Shown here: piece after piece, positions 8,173 through 17,194 of the stretch
Layout: each line of letters opens with the position of its first letter
Position numbering within the stretch: position 1 is the stretch's first letter
Assembly (NCBI GenBank): GCA_039183375.1
Contig: JBCDBQ010000013.1
Coordinates: 1 to 32,670 of the forward strand
From: Tectiglobus sp039183375
GTDB lineage: Bacteria; Pseudomonadota; Alphaproteobacteria; Rhizobiales; Hyphomicrobiaceae
Direction: 5' to 3'
DNA length: 32,670 bases
The notes under the pieces: model-generated
Database searches by the model: none
What the model saw: only the letters and a program-made list of their open reading frames with translations
What the model was told of the DNA's origin: nothing
Made by a program: the position numbers and the translations under genes

Positions 8173-9264
8173 CTAGTCTAGAGGTCTTCGACCAATGTCG
8201 ATCATCATTGGCCCGATTGCGGTCTCAACCTGCCGATGCTCTTCGATCTCGAAACCAGATGATCGCAATGCCTGACTAACTTCACGTTTCTCGAACAGCT
8301 TCTGAGCGTTCCACAAGGACGGCATGAAACGACGGATGAATTGCGGCTCGCCAAGCGATGATGCGTCAATGCCCTCATGAAAGCTAACAATTAAACCACC
8401 CGGTTTAACGCAGTGATAGAGGCGGGCGAGCAGTGCTTCGAGATCTGGCTCTGCGAAGTAGAAGCACATGCTAGCCCACACAATGTCATAGCTCGATCCA
8501 ATCACGTCGCGGTTGTAATCTCCTGCAATGAGGCGCACGCGATCCGCTAAGCCTTTCGCCTCAACGTAACCTTTGGCGAATTCGATTGTCTTTGGAAGCT
8601 CGAACAGGGTCACCTGCAAATCAGAGCGCTGTTCGGCCAGATATATACCACACAAACCTGGACCACCGGATAGGTCGAGTAGATGCCTGCAAGTAACGAA
8701 GTCCTCTAGTTTTGATAGGACGGTATGGGCCCAGTGAATTCCCAGCGCCTTCTGATAGATCGCGATCTCGGCGCAAGCTTCTGACCATTCGATCTGTTTG
8801 ATGGAAAACTCTGCCTGCTGCACGCGGGTCGTACCACTCACCAACGCATCACGAAGTGAATCTAGGCCCCGATGACTGCGCCGTGCCAGATAACGGATAA
8901 CCTCGTTAAGACTTCTATCAGTGTCGCTCACCAGATAGCCGACATACTGAGGCCGCATGCAGTAGAGCCCGTTCTCGAGGTCAACAAAACCCAAACCCAC
9001 TAACGCCTGCAGAGTATGTTCGCATGTCCCTGGATCGAGGGTTAGACGTTTGGCTAACTCAGTTGCAGGCGTTGGCTGCACGAGGGCATCAAAGAATTTA
9101 AGCTCTAGTGCGCAGTGAAATATCTCCCAGGCAACTGGTCCATTGATGACATCAAACAAGGGCTGCAAATTGGCATTGAGATCAAGACTTCGATCCTGCA
9201 ACGCCTGTGCTGATGACCTGCCAGTACTGGACATCTCGGCAGCACTATTCGAAAGCGCTACCAT
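8173..9264 (-). CDS. SAM-dependent O-methyltransferase, acetylserotonin/RdmB-like fold
   Basis: This 363-aa enzyme has a winged-helix dimerisation domain (about 35-105: PVAWEIFHCALELKFFDALV, AKRLTLDPGTCEHTLQALVGLGFVD). A class I methyltransferase domain follows, with motif I LLDLSGGPG (195-203), acidic FELPKTIEFA, GDYNRD and a C-terminal PGG loop (288-290). The fold is that of small-molecule O-methyltransferases acting on phenols and polyketides. At the position where active members carry the catalytic His (LHDW) this protein reads FYFA (268-271). It may therefore use a different mechanism, bind rather than methylate, or carry out a decarboxylase or hydroxylase reaction as RdmB-type relatives do. 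The ATG at 9264 overlaps the receptor stop by 7 nt, so the two genes are coupled. No biosynthetic genes accompany it. Confidence 0.87.
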   Translation of the reverse strand: MVALSNSAAEMSSTGRSSAQALQDRSLDLNANLQPLFDVINGPVAWEIFHCALELKFFDALVQPTPATELAKRLTLDPGTCEHTLQALVGLGFVDLENGLYCMRPQYVGYLVSDTDRSLNEVIRYLARRSHRGLDSLRDALVSGTTRVQQAEFSIKQIEWSEACAEIAIYQKALGIHWAHTVLSKLEDFVTCRHLLDLSGGPGLCGIYLAEQRSDLQVTLFELPKTIEFAKGYVEAKGLADRVRLIAGDYNRDVIGSSYDIVWASMCFYFAEPDLEALLARLYHCVKPGGLIVSFHEGIDASSLGEPQFIRRFMPSLWNAQKLFEKREVSQALRSSGFEIEEHRQVETAIGPMMIDIGRRPLD

Positions 9265-11339
9265 GTTGCCTTGGCCTTAATGCCAAATGATCGCGGTGCA
9301 CCGTCTTCCACCAGTTTTGAGCCGAAGAAGTTGACAGCAGAGGTAAAGTAACGTTCATCAAGCAGGTTCTTCGACCAGAGAGTAACTTCGAAGTTGTCCC
9401 ACTTACGACCGACTTGCAGGTTGGTGACGACATAGCTGTCCTGCTTGAGTGCGTTAGCCGGATCAAAGAAGAATGCACCGGTGCCGAGGATGTCAATTCG
9501 TCCGAACCAACCGTGAGAATGGGTATACTGCGTGCCCAAATGATACGTGAAAGAGGGCGCATTTGGTAGCTCTTTACCTTTGAAGTTAAAGGGCACGACG
9601 CCGCCCATCCCGTTCGATGCCGTACCAATGAATTCATCGACTCGTGTTTGCGTGAAGCCTACCCCTCCGAACAACTCCAAGCCCGACAAAGGATTAACTT
9701 TGGCGCTTACTTCCGCGCCTTTCGCGTGCACCTTGGGTGCATTCGAAATGCGCTGTGCGCCACCGGGAAGCAGTTCTGTAACCTGCTTGTCTCGGGCATC
9801 GATATAGAATAACGCGGCAGCAATCGTGAGTGATTTGTCGCTGTTGCTAATCTTCGTTCCGAACTCGTAGTTCCAAGTATACTCAGGGTCGAACGTGAGG
9901 CTGTCCAGACTATTGGCGAAGCTGTAGTTATAGCCGCCAGACTGGTATCCCCGGCTGACTCTTGCGTAGGCCATGGCATTGTCAGTAACATCAAATGCAA
10001 GCGATGCCGTCGGTAGCCAGGTATTGTAGCTGAGATCTTCTGCAAAGCGCTGAGTGCCAAATCCGGTGGTGAAGTCTAACGCACCAGAGAGATCGAGTCG
10101 CTCGAACCGCAGACCACCTGTCAACCTTAGTCTTTTCGTCAATTCAACCGTGGCCTGTCCGAACACTGCCAAACCCTTGGTATCAACTTCTGTGTCGCGT
10201 CGCACTCCTACTCCAGCCAGATCGAAACTTACGTCCAGTTGCTCCTTGAAACCATACCCGCCAAATAACCAGCGCACTGCATCACCGTCTTTTCCGCTGG
10301 TCAGGCGTAACTCTTGCGAGAACATACGATCTTCGAGAGCAAAGTTTGTTACTCCCGGAAATGGAGTGCTGTTGAAATCGAGAACAAAGTCACGCGTGAA
10401 ATGCGTACCACCTGTTATCGAGGTAGCTTGCAGGCCGCCCATGTCGTACGTCACAGTTGCTCCCGCCACATGTGTACGATCTCTTTGCTCCGATTCTTGA
10501 TCATGTGTGACAGTGAAGGCCTGTGTGGCGGAGGGCCCGGTTTCGAATCGGAAGAAGTCCTTGCCGTTTTCTGATCTCTGAAATGTATGTGACAGGCTGA
10601 CCTTGAAGGCACGGGACGGTGTAAACACAATACCGGTTTGCGTATCAATCTCGTCGATGTCAGCCGCCTGCTCGTCGTTTAACGTGACATTGTTGATGAA
10701 CCCATCCGACGACTTGAATTGTCCTGCAAATGACATTGCCAACTTGTCTTTAACGAGCGGCGTACTCACGCGACCGCCGAGTGTATAGCCTGGTTGGTTG
10801 CCGTGGTTTGTGTCGAAGTAGCTGCCTTCTACGTTCACTTGTACGCTCGGTTCGTCACCTGGCCGACGCGTCGTGACAACAATTGCGCCCGCCTCTGTAT
10901 TGCGACCATAGATGGTTCCTTGCGGCCCCTTTAGCACCTCAAGCCGCTCTATGTGCGAAAGATTGAAATTGTGCATGAAGTTCACAGGCAATGCGACACC
11001 GTTGATGAAGACACCAACGGGTCCATAGATTGCCGTGTCGTAGGAACCAATACCACGGATTACAATAAGGCTTTCGGCGTTGGTTTCCTTGATATGGGCA
11101 TTGGCAGAAAGCGAGACGCTGTCTCGAATATCCCTAGCCAAGGATTCTTCGAGTTCTTTGCCGGTGAAAACATCCAAGCTGCCCGGCACGCGTCGGAAGT
11201 CTTCGCGCCACTTTCGCGCCTCTGAGATAACGATACCCTGGAGTTCGATGGCGGGATCTTGTGCCGTGGCCGGCACGGCAATGCTGATAGCCAGCAAAAT
11301 TGCTGTAGATGTGGAAGCGAGATATGAGACGCGGCCCAT
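9258..11339 (-). CDS. TonB-dependent receptor (unit 2)
   Basis: This outer-membrane importer is 693 aa. It has a signal peptide ending near ATAQ (27), a TonB-box-like ELQGIVIS (about 32-39), and a plug with IRDSVSLSANAHIKETN, FINGVALPV and IERLEVLKGPQGTIYGRN. The barrel carries RGYQSGGYN and FDPEYTWNYEFG and ends in Trp. It has no STN domain, so control is by the neighbouring AraC regulator rather than a sigma factor. The ATG at 11339 is chosen over the TTG two codons upstream because AGGA lies 8 nt before it. The gene runs directly into the O-methyltransferase gene. Its closest named relatives by motif would be FyuA/FptA-like receptors for phenolate siderophores, but this is an impression from motifs only. 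Confidence 0.93.
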   Translation of the reverse strand: MGRVSYLASTSTAILLAISIAVPATAQDPAIELQGIVISEARKWREDFRRVPGSLDVFTGKELEESLARDIRDSVSLSANAHIKETNAESLIVIRGIGSYDTAIYGPVGVFINGVALPVNFMHNFNLSHIERLEVLKGPQGTIYGRNTEAGAIVVTTRRPGDEPSVQVNVEGSYFDTNHGNQPGYTLGGRVSTPLVKDKLAMSFAGQFKSSDGFINNVTLNDEQAADIDEIDTQTGIVFTPSRAFKVSLSHTFQRSENGKDFFRFETGPSATQAFTVTHDQESEQRDRTHVAGATVTYDMGGLQATSITGGTHFTRDFVLDFNSTPFPGVTNFALEDRMFSQELRLTSGKDGDAVRWLFGGYGFKEQLDVSFDLAGVGVRRDTEVDTKGLAVFGQATVELTKRLRLTGGLRFERLDLSGALDFTTGFGTQRFAEDLSYNTWLPTASLAFDVTDNAMAYARVSRGYQSGGYNYSFANSLDSLTFDPEYTWNYEFGTKISNSDKSLTIAAALFYIDARDKQVTELLPGGAQRISNAPKVHAKGAEVSAKVNPLSGLELFGGVGFTQTRVDEFIGTASNGMGGVVPFNFKGKELPNAPSFTYHLGTQYTHSHGWFGRIDILGTGAFFFDPANALKQDSYVVTNLQVGRKWDNFEVTLWSKNLLDERYFTSAVNFFGSKLVEDGAPRSFGIKAKATW

Positions 11340-11356
11340 GAACAATTCCTGACATT

Positions 11357-11391
11357 ACGTTCGTTTACACATGCTGAGCACGGTCGAACGT
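11357..11391. promoter_or_regulatory. inverted repeat upstream of the unit 2 receptor
   Basis: ACGTTCG (11357-11363) and CGAACGT (11385-11391) form a perfect 7-bp inverted repeat with a 21-nt spacer. It starts 17 bp upstream of the receptor ATG. Further CGAAC words follow upstream. The spacing suits binding of a dimeric AraC-type regulator, or a hairpin in the receptor leader. The AraC gene that would act here is immediately upstream. Confidence 0.3.
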
Positions 11392-11487
11392 TAGGGCTGC
11401 GGCGGTCATCGCAACAACAATACGGCGAACGCAGGCTATCAAACCGCGAACATGATGGTAGTTGCCCTCATTGCTGTTGCAGACAGA

Positions 11488-12507
11488 TCACTGCTTCGAA
11501 CGGGTGTGCTCAGCTGCTCGATACGCGGTTGGCGAAAGATCAAAATGCGCTTTGAACTGGCTGGCAAAATGGCTCGCACTTGCGAAACCCAAAGCGTGTG
11601 AGATTTCGGTGATGCTTGTCTCGCTACTCGCGAGCAAGAACTTAGCTTGCTCCAGACGATACAAGCGCAGGTACTCAAAAACAGTTGAACCGAACTCACG
11701 CTTAAACTCGCGATTGAGCCGCGCATGTGACATACCAATTCGTTCCGCCAGTGCATCTAGGGTCGGCGGTGCGCTAAGGTCTGCGACCAGTATTGACCGC
11801 GCATGAAGCAATCGGTCCGCCTCGGATGACACCGGCTTCTGCCCTTCACTTGTTCGTTCAGGGCAGAGCGCAGCAATGGCTGCTGATTGCAGTTCGAGGG
11901 CTTTTCCTTCAAGGAAAAGCGCTCGACAAGCATCATCGAACGGGCAGTTTTGCAACGACCTTAAGGCCAGCTGCATAGAGGCTGTGATCGCGCCACCTCG
12001 TTCGAAGCAGCTTCTCATCTTGATGGCTTCAAACACACTTGGCAGCCGCCCTGCGTCGCGCAAGATGCCGAAGCGATGATTGAATTCGCTCACTGGCATC
12101 TTGAGAACAACCGTTTCAACTGTTTGTCCTGCATGTGAACGTCGGACAACAGGCATCGCGAATGCGCCGAATAGGCAGAAATCACCGCCTCGCACTTCTG
12201 CCGCGGCTTGTGTCCCGCGGAACTCAAGGTCAATTTGACCTTCCAGGCAGAAAACGAGACCAATGATCGGCTCGCGATGAATAATTTCAGAGACGATCGG
12301 TGCGTCTGGAATACAACGACTGACAGTCAAGCTGGAGCCATTGAATAACTGTGCAACTTGGAATGTGCCAACTCCAAAGTGCTGCGGCAGCCTAAGCTTC
12401 GTCTCATCGAGTTTAGCACCGAGGTCCTGGTCCTTGATCTGAAGTTTGCGCCGGACCTTCATCCGAGCATCACGCTCAACATTGGTGATCAGTATGTCTG
12501 CGTCCAT
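11488..12507 (-). CDS. AraC-family transcriptional regulator, PchR/YbtA-like (unit 2)
   Basis: This probable ligand-sensing activator of the unit 2 receptor operon is 339 aa from the ATG at 12507, which has AAGGA 8 nt upstream. A longer frame to 12570 lacks support. The N-terminal half is a sensor with FCLEGQIDLEFRG and GGDFCLFGAFAMP, as in regulators that respond to imported ferric siderophore. The C-terminal double helix-turn-helix is intact (TLDALAERIGMSHARLNREF, SITEISHALGFASASHFASQF, then LSPTAYR). The gene lies directly upstream of the receptor in the same orientation, as pchR- and ybtA-type genes often do. Confidence 0.88.
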   Translation of the reverse strand: MDADILITNVERDARMKVRRKLQIKDQDLGAKLDETKLRLPQHFGVGTFQVAQLFNGSSLTVSRCIPDAPIVSEIIHREPIIGLVFCLEGQIDLEFRGTQAAAEVRGGDFCLFGAFAMPVVRRSHAGQTVETVVLKMPVSEFNHRFGILRDAGRLPSVFEAIKMRSCFERGGAITASMQLALRSLQNCPFDDACRALFLEGKALELQSAAIAALCPERTSEGQKPVSSEADRLLHARSILVADLSAPPTLDALAERIGMSHARLNREFKREFGSTVFEYLRLYRLEQAKFLLASSETSITEISHALGFASASHFASQFKAHFDLSPTAYRAAEHTRSKQ

Positions 12508-12873
12508 GTTCGCGATCCTTAAAGCCACGCTCAGTGCACCTCGTACGCCTTGGACAATTATATACTGCAAAAATCAACAACTATCCATAACCGACAATGC
12601 ACCTTGCTGAGCAATTGCAGAGGCAAGACCCAGATAACAATCCGGACTCCTGTTACATCTAAGGTGAGGATGCAGAGGGCGTGACATATCGATGACGATT
12701 GGTCGACGTTTGGGCTCAGTGCTACTGGTCCGATTGCTGACCATTCAGCCAGATCCGATCGCACAGGTAAGGTGTCAGAAACCGATCATCACGTGTCACT
12801 GCAAGGGCTAGTGAGGCCGATAGTTTGGTTCGCTTCTCAAGGTAATCGTGTTGGAAAGGATTCTCAGCTAAAC
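12508..12873. promoter_or_regulatory. boundary between units 2 and 3
   Basis: This 366-bp gap lies between the unit 3 methyltransferase stop and the unit 2 regulator start. It should contain the regulator's promoter and the end of the unit 3 transcript. I see no clear terminator hairpin and no credible gene. A 68-codon minus-strand frame (12558-12764) has no recognisable features. Confidence 0.45.
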
Positions 12874-13692
12874 TCATGACTCAAGCACGACGAGCCCAGG
12901 CGCGTAGCGCCGTCGAACAGGCCCGATAATTGATAGCAATCGATACAACAACATTCGATGGCCGCACAACTCCGGGTAGCCTGTCACAGAACGCAGTTTC
13001 AACCCAGGAACTTCTGAGACAAACGCCGCAATATCATCGAATGCGATCCCCCATGGCATCGTTGGCAACATATAGGTCTTCGTGATCTCCAGGTTCTCAA
13101 CACTTGCGCCGGCAAAACTCGCAGGGATCGTGTCAAAGAACACGGTGGCACCAGGCAAACGCTTAGATATACGGGCCAATAAACCCCGGACATCATCTTC
13201 GGAAAAGTACATGAGGAGCCCTGCGGCGGTGATGAATGGCGGATCTCCTTCTGGGATAGCATCGAACCAGTCAACCTCCAGCGCAGAGCTGGCACATTGC
13301 AGATTGTTCGGTGACGCCGGCAGAAGTCTCTTTCTCAGACTGATAGCTTCCGGGAGGTCCACACTCAGCCAACGCACGGATGGATCAGCCACGCGCCAAT
13401 ACGCCGTATCGAGGCCTTCCCCAAGGCCGACCACAACTGGTCGTTGTTGCGATTGAATATACTCCTCAATCAGCTGATCTCCATATCGTGACCGGACCGG
13501 ATGAAACAATGTTGGCCGTCCGAAACTCGCCTCAAAGTCATAGTCGATACTGTCAGTCAACCGTTCAGCGATGGGATCGCGTATCAGTGGATTCCTTCGC
13601 CTCGACTCAACTGCTCGGTTCCACAACGGCCACAGCATTGTCTCTGGCACACCGTGAAGATCAACAGAGATTCTAACTGCTGTTGATGCCAT
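12874..13692 (-). CDS. class I SAM methyltransferase, leucine-carboxyl-methyltransferase/COG3315-like (unit 3)
   Basis: This 272-aa protein belongs to the Ppm1/LCM-type family, which includes small-molecule O-methyltransferases linked to polyketide and siderophore loci. Landmarks are NPLIRDPIAERL, the SAM loop VVVGLGEGLDT (87-96), the acidic VDLPEAI after beta-2 and GLLMYFSEDDVRGLL. The ATG at 13692 is 9 nt beyond the stop of the half-transporter upstream, so it is the last gene of that operon. No biosynthetic gene is near. It most likely acts on the imported ligand or on a cytoplasmic target tied to uptake. An alternative is a carryover from a lost synthesis cluster. Confidence 0.88.
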   Translation of the reverse strand: MASTAVRISVDLHGVPETMLWPLWNRAVESRRRNPLIRDPIAERLTDSIDYDFEASFGRPTLFHPVRSRYGDQLIEEYIQSQQRPVVVGLGEGLDTAYWRVADPSVRWLSVDLPEAISLRKRLLPASPNNLQCASSALEVDWFDAIPEGDPPFITAAGLLMYFSEDDVRGLLARISKRLPGATVFFDTIPASFAGASVENLEITKTYMLPTMPWGIAFDDIAAFVSEVPGLKLRSVTGYPELCGHRMLLYRLLSIIGPVRRRYAPGLVVLES

Positions 13693-13701
13693 GGCTCAAA
13701 A

Positions 13702-15426
13702 CTACGCTTTCAGTTTCCAGCTCGAGGCACGCATGCGACTATGCCAAAACTCAGAGTATCGTCCTTTCGCATTAATGAGCTCATTGTGCGTACCTCGCTC
13801 AACAATTCTCCCGTTCTCAAGAAACAGTATCTGATCCGCGCGTCGGATCGTGTGCAGGCGATGAGCAACGACAATTGTCGTCTTATCTTGTCGCAATGAG
13901 CGAAGGCCTGCCGTGATGGCAGCTTCATTGATGGGATCTAAAGCTGAAGTTGCTTCATCAAGCAGTACAATCGGTGCGTCTTTCAACAGCGCGCGTGCAA
14001 TCGATACGCGCTGACGCTCACCGCCGGAGAGTTTGGTCCCACCTTCGCCGACTTGGCTATCAATGCCGTTCGGCAGCCGGTCGACGAATTCAAGAACCTG
14101 TGCTTGCCTTGCTGCACATTCGATGTCTTCACTCACTGCATTTGGCTGGCCCATTCGAATGTTCTCTGCGATCGTACCATCAATCAGATAGACGTCCTGG
14201 AAAACCATCGTGAGTTGCGCCATTAGATCCTGGGCTGAAAGCTCACGGATATCTGCGCCGCCAATCTGGATCGCACCGCTGCTGACATCCCAAAAGCGGG
14301 CTAGCAGCTTCAGCAATGTCGTCTTGCCGCCCCCCGAAGGCCCGACGATGGCCGTCGTTGTACCCTGATTGACCTCAAATGAGATCCCGTTGATGACTGT
14401 GATGTCATTGTAAGCGAAACGCACATTCTCGAACTTGATCGCTGATCCTGACAGGCTTTGTGAGCGGTCAGGCTCCGGCAGTGGTTGACGCGACAGCAGG
14501 CGATCCGTTCTCTCAAGACTGTTCCGACCAATCTGAAGTGCAGAGCCGACACTGGCCGCAGTCAGCATCGGCTCGACAAACCGAACCAAAAGGACGAGCA
14601 GCACAACCAGTTCGGCTGCATCAATTTCTCCGCCAAGAGCCAAATGGGTACCGAACAGAATTGCACCGACGAAGCCGAATTGAATAATTAGTGCGAACAG
14701 CGACAGTGCTGTCCCAGCGCCGAAAATCTGCGCGCGCCCGGCACGATGTTGCTCCACGATCGCATCATCAAGTTTCCGCGCACCTTCACCCTCGCGACCA
14801 AAGGCACGAAAGACATCCTGCGATTGAGCATATTCGACTATTCTTCCGGCAGCATCAGCTGCTGAGCGATGATTTCTCTCATCAGAGCGGCGAGCAAATC
14901 CCGCCGCCCATTGATGCGTGATTAAAGCAAATGGGACACAGACAATCGCGGCGAGTGCCAATCGCCAGTCAAAGAAGACCATCACAAGTATAACTGTTGC
15001 TGGCGTAACAACACCTGAAATCAAGGGGCGCAAGAGATGGGCTGGAATGCCGATGACATCGATGACGCCTTGCGTAGACAAACGCCCGATTTGTCCAACC
15101 CTCGTAGCGTCGAACCAACCAAGCGGTAGGCGCGGGATGTGATGGCCTAATCGGGAGAAGATCGCCTGGCCGGTGCGCACGGCAATTTGGTACCCAGAAA
15201 TTTGGCTGTTGAACCGAAGAATTGCGTAGACAGCCAAAGTAGTTGCGAGCACCATCCACCATGACCAGACACTGGCATTGTCGCCGCGGATGATACTGCG
15301 CAGAATTGGAACCAGAAGGACGAATGCACCACCAGCTATAATCGCCTCAAGAACGATAAAGCTGACGTTGCGACCGATGTCCGATGCGACACCCGGGCCC
15401 GCGATCCGCTTCAATGCTGCAATCAT
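13702..15426 (-). CDS. ABC half-transporter, YbtQ/IrtB-like
   Basis: This 574-aa exporter-fold half-transporter has six membrane helices (about 15-290) fused to an ATPase domain. Walker A GPSGGGKT is at 362-369, signature LSGGERQR at 466-473, and Walker B IVLLDE at 486-491 followed by ATSALDPINEAA. It should pair with the next gene upstream, which it overlaps by ATGA. In the YbtPQ and IrtAB systems such a pair imports ferric siderophores despite the exporter fold. I assign import because the pair sits downstream of a TonB receptor and its partner has the YbtP/IrtA-type D-loop. Drug or siderophore export remains the alternative. Confidence 0.88.
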   Translation of the reverse strand: MIAALKRIAGPGVASDIGRNVSFIVLEAIIAGGAFVLLVPILRSIIRGDNASVWSWWMVLATTLAVYAILRFNSQISGYQIAVRTGQAIFSRLGHHIPRLPLGWFDATRVGQIGRLSTQGVIDVIGIPAHLLRPLISGVVTPATVILVMVFFDWRLALAAIVCVPFALITHQWAAGFARRSDERNHRSAADAAGRIVEYAQSQDVFRAFGREGEGARKLDDAIVEQHRAGRAQIFGAGTALSLFALIIQFGFVGAILFGTHLALGGEIDAAELVVLLVLLVRFVEPMLTAASVGSALQIGRNSLERTDRLLSRQPLPEPDRSQSLSGSAIKFENVRFAYNDITVINGISFEVNQGTTTAIVGPSGGGKTTLLKLLARFWDVSSGAIQIGGADIRELSAQDLMAQLTMVFQDVYLIDGTIAENIRMGQPNAVSEDIECAARQAQVLEFVDRLPNGIDSQVGEGGTKLSGGERQRVSIARALLKDAPIVLLDEATSALDPINEAAITAGLRSLRQDKTTIVVAHRLHTIRRADQILFLENGRIVERGTHNELINAKGRYSEFWHSRMRASSWKLKA

Positions 15427-17168
15427 TCGGCAACCTCTCGCGGCGCATCATGTTCGGATGTCAGAGCACTCCACATCGTCGCATAGAGGCCACCTCGCAC
15501 TACGAGGTCAGAGTGTCGACCACGCTCAACGAGCCGGCCTTGATCCATGACACAAATCTGGTCAGCGTCGGCAACGGTTTGCAGCCGGTGGGCAATGACC
15601 AGAGTTGTACGATGCCGAACGAGCTCCGATAAGGCCTGCTGTATCTCAGCCTCACACTCCGGATCAGCGAAAGATGTTGCTTCGTCCAATACGAGTATCG
15701 GAGTATCAGCCAATAGGGCTCTCGCTATTGCAATCCGTTGGGCTTCCCCCCCGGATAAGTGGGTGTCCTCTCCGACAACCGAGTCGTAACCTCTGGGAAG
15801 ACTTGTTATGAAATCATGGGCTCTGGCCATGGTTGCTGCGTTCTCGACAGCTGAGCGGCCGCAACTGCGTTTCGCATAACCAATATTGTCAGCGATGCTC
15901 ATGCGGAGCAGATGAGTCTCTTGGAACACAAAGCTGACTTCGCGATACAGGTCGTCGCTTGCAAGTTGCGCTATCGGCACGCCGTCGATCTCGATTGTCC
16001 CGCCAGTGGGGTCCCAAAAGCGCGGAAGCAATCGCGCGATTGTTGACTTACCCGAACCGGAAGGTCCGACCAGCGCCGTCATAGTGCCCGGCGCAACTTC
16101 GAAACTCACGCCAGCAATGGCATCATTGCCTGGAGTGTAGGCAAACGTAACATTGCGGAATGTAACCCGCCTGGCAGTAGCCGGCCCCAATTTAACAGGT
16201 GACACCGCTTGAGGTAACGTTGGCTCCTCCAAAATAGTAATGATGCGCCCTGCCGCCTTTTGAGCCGTAATCAGCTCATGATGTGTATAAGCTAACGTCA
16301 GAAAAGGGGATGCGAGGCCGGGGGCAAGCACAAGAAACGCGATCAATTCCAGCACCTGCAATTGCCCGCCAGCGACCAATAGCAATCCTATCGTGACGAG
16401 CCACAGCACTGAAAACACAGGAGAGAGAAACAACTCAAGGATGGTCTGTCCTGCCAACTGTCCACGAACCATCTGCCAGAAGAAGTCTATGAAGGCCTGC
16501 GTGCGCTTTTGAAACCGAGACTCCGCGCCCGACTGGTTGCCAAACGTTTTTATAATACTGACGGCTTGTGCAAGCTCGACAGCTGCCGCGTTTACGGCTG
16601 CGAGAGTTTGGTCATATTGATCTATCTTCGGCCCCATACCGCTCATCTGAACGGCATAGAATGAAAGCCCGAGCGCTATTGGCAGGATTGAGAGCAGACC
16701 AAACAACCAGTTCAGGTACATCAAGTACAGCAACGCAATGACTGGTGCCACCACTGCACTGGTGAGATTGAGATACGCGTGACCGACGAGATGGTGCATC
16801 TCGACGATGTCATCCTGAAGTGCCTTTTTGACCTTGCCCGAATGCGTGTCGTGAAACCATCCGAGTGGCAATCGCGCAAGATGTGCATTCAATCGTCGTC
16901 GTATGTGAAGTTGCAAATCATTGTCGGCGATGTGCGTCACCAGGTTTGCTATCATGACACACACGAGTTGCAGTGCGACAGCAGCCGCGCCGATCACCGC
17001 AAATAACCAGACTGTATCTGGGTCAAACGGAGGAAATGCGATGCTTCGCGCGATCTCGGCCACTGCGATATAGGGAACGACACTCGCAGCCGCACCGATC
17101 GCCTGTACAAGGCAAGCGACATATAGCTGAATGCGCACAGGTCTCAAAAGGTTCGAGACGCCAGACAT
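15423..17168 (-). CDS. ABC half-transporter, YbtP/IrtA-like
   Basis: This 581-aa partner of the preceding half-transporter has six membrane helices then an ATPase: Walker A GPSGSGKST (368-376), signature LSGGEAQR (471-478), Walker B ILVLDEATSFADPE (about 491-504). The FADPE D-loop replaces the usual ALDPE, and the first cytoplasmic loop reads HDTHSGKVKKALQDD. As I recall, both are characteristic of the YbtP/IrtA side of siderophore-importing pairs. It lacks the siderophore-interacting reductase domain fused to mycobacterial IrtA, so iron would have to be released in another way. ATG 17168 is preferred; GGAGG lies 12 nt upstream, a rather long spacing. A TTG at 17198 would start inside the upstream inverted repeat. 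Confidence 0.88.
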   Translation of the reverse strand: MSGVSNLLRPVRIQLYVACLVQAIGAAASVVPYIAVAEIARSIAFPPFDPDTVWLFAVIGAAAVALQLVCVMIANLVTHIADNDLQLHIRRRLNAHLARLPLGWFHDTHSGKVKKALQDDIVEMHHLVGHAYLNLTSAVVAPVIALLYLMYLNWLFGLLSILPIALGLSFYAVQMSGMGPKIDQYDQTLAAVNAAAVELAQAVSIIKTFGNQSGAESRFQKRTQAFIDFFWQMVRGQLAGQTILELFLSPVFSVLWLVTIGLLLVAGGQLQVLELIAFLVLAPGLASPFLTLAYTHHELITAQKAAGRIITILEEPTLPQAVSPVKLGPATARRVTFRNVTFAYTPGNDAIAGVSFEVAPGTMTALVGPSGSGKSTIARLLPRFWDPTGGTIEIDGVPIAQLASDDLYREVSFVFQETHLLRMSIADNIGYAKRSCGRSAVENAATMARAHDFITSLPRGYDSVVGEDTHLSGGEAQRIAIARALLADTPILVLDEATSFADPECEAEIQQALSELVRHRTTLVIAHRLQTVADADQICVMDQGRLVERGRHSDLVVRGGLYATMWSALTSEHDAPREVAE

Positions 17169-17194
17169 GAGGTCACTTTGCCTCCGTTCGATTG

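Noticed and set aside
13702..17168. drug or toxin exporter pair
   Set aside because: The fold alone allows it, but position downstream of a TonB receptor and the YbtP/IrtA-type D-loop favour siderophore import; kept as an alternative.
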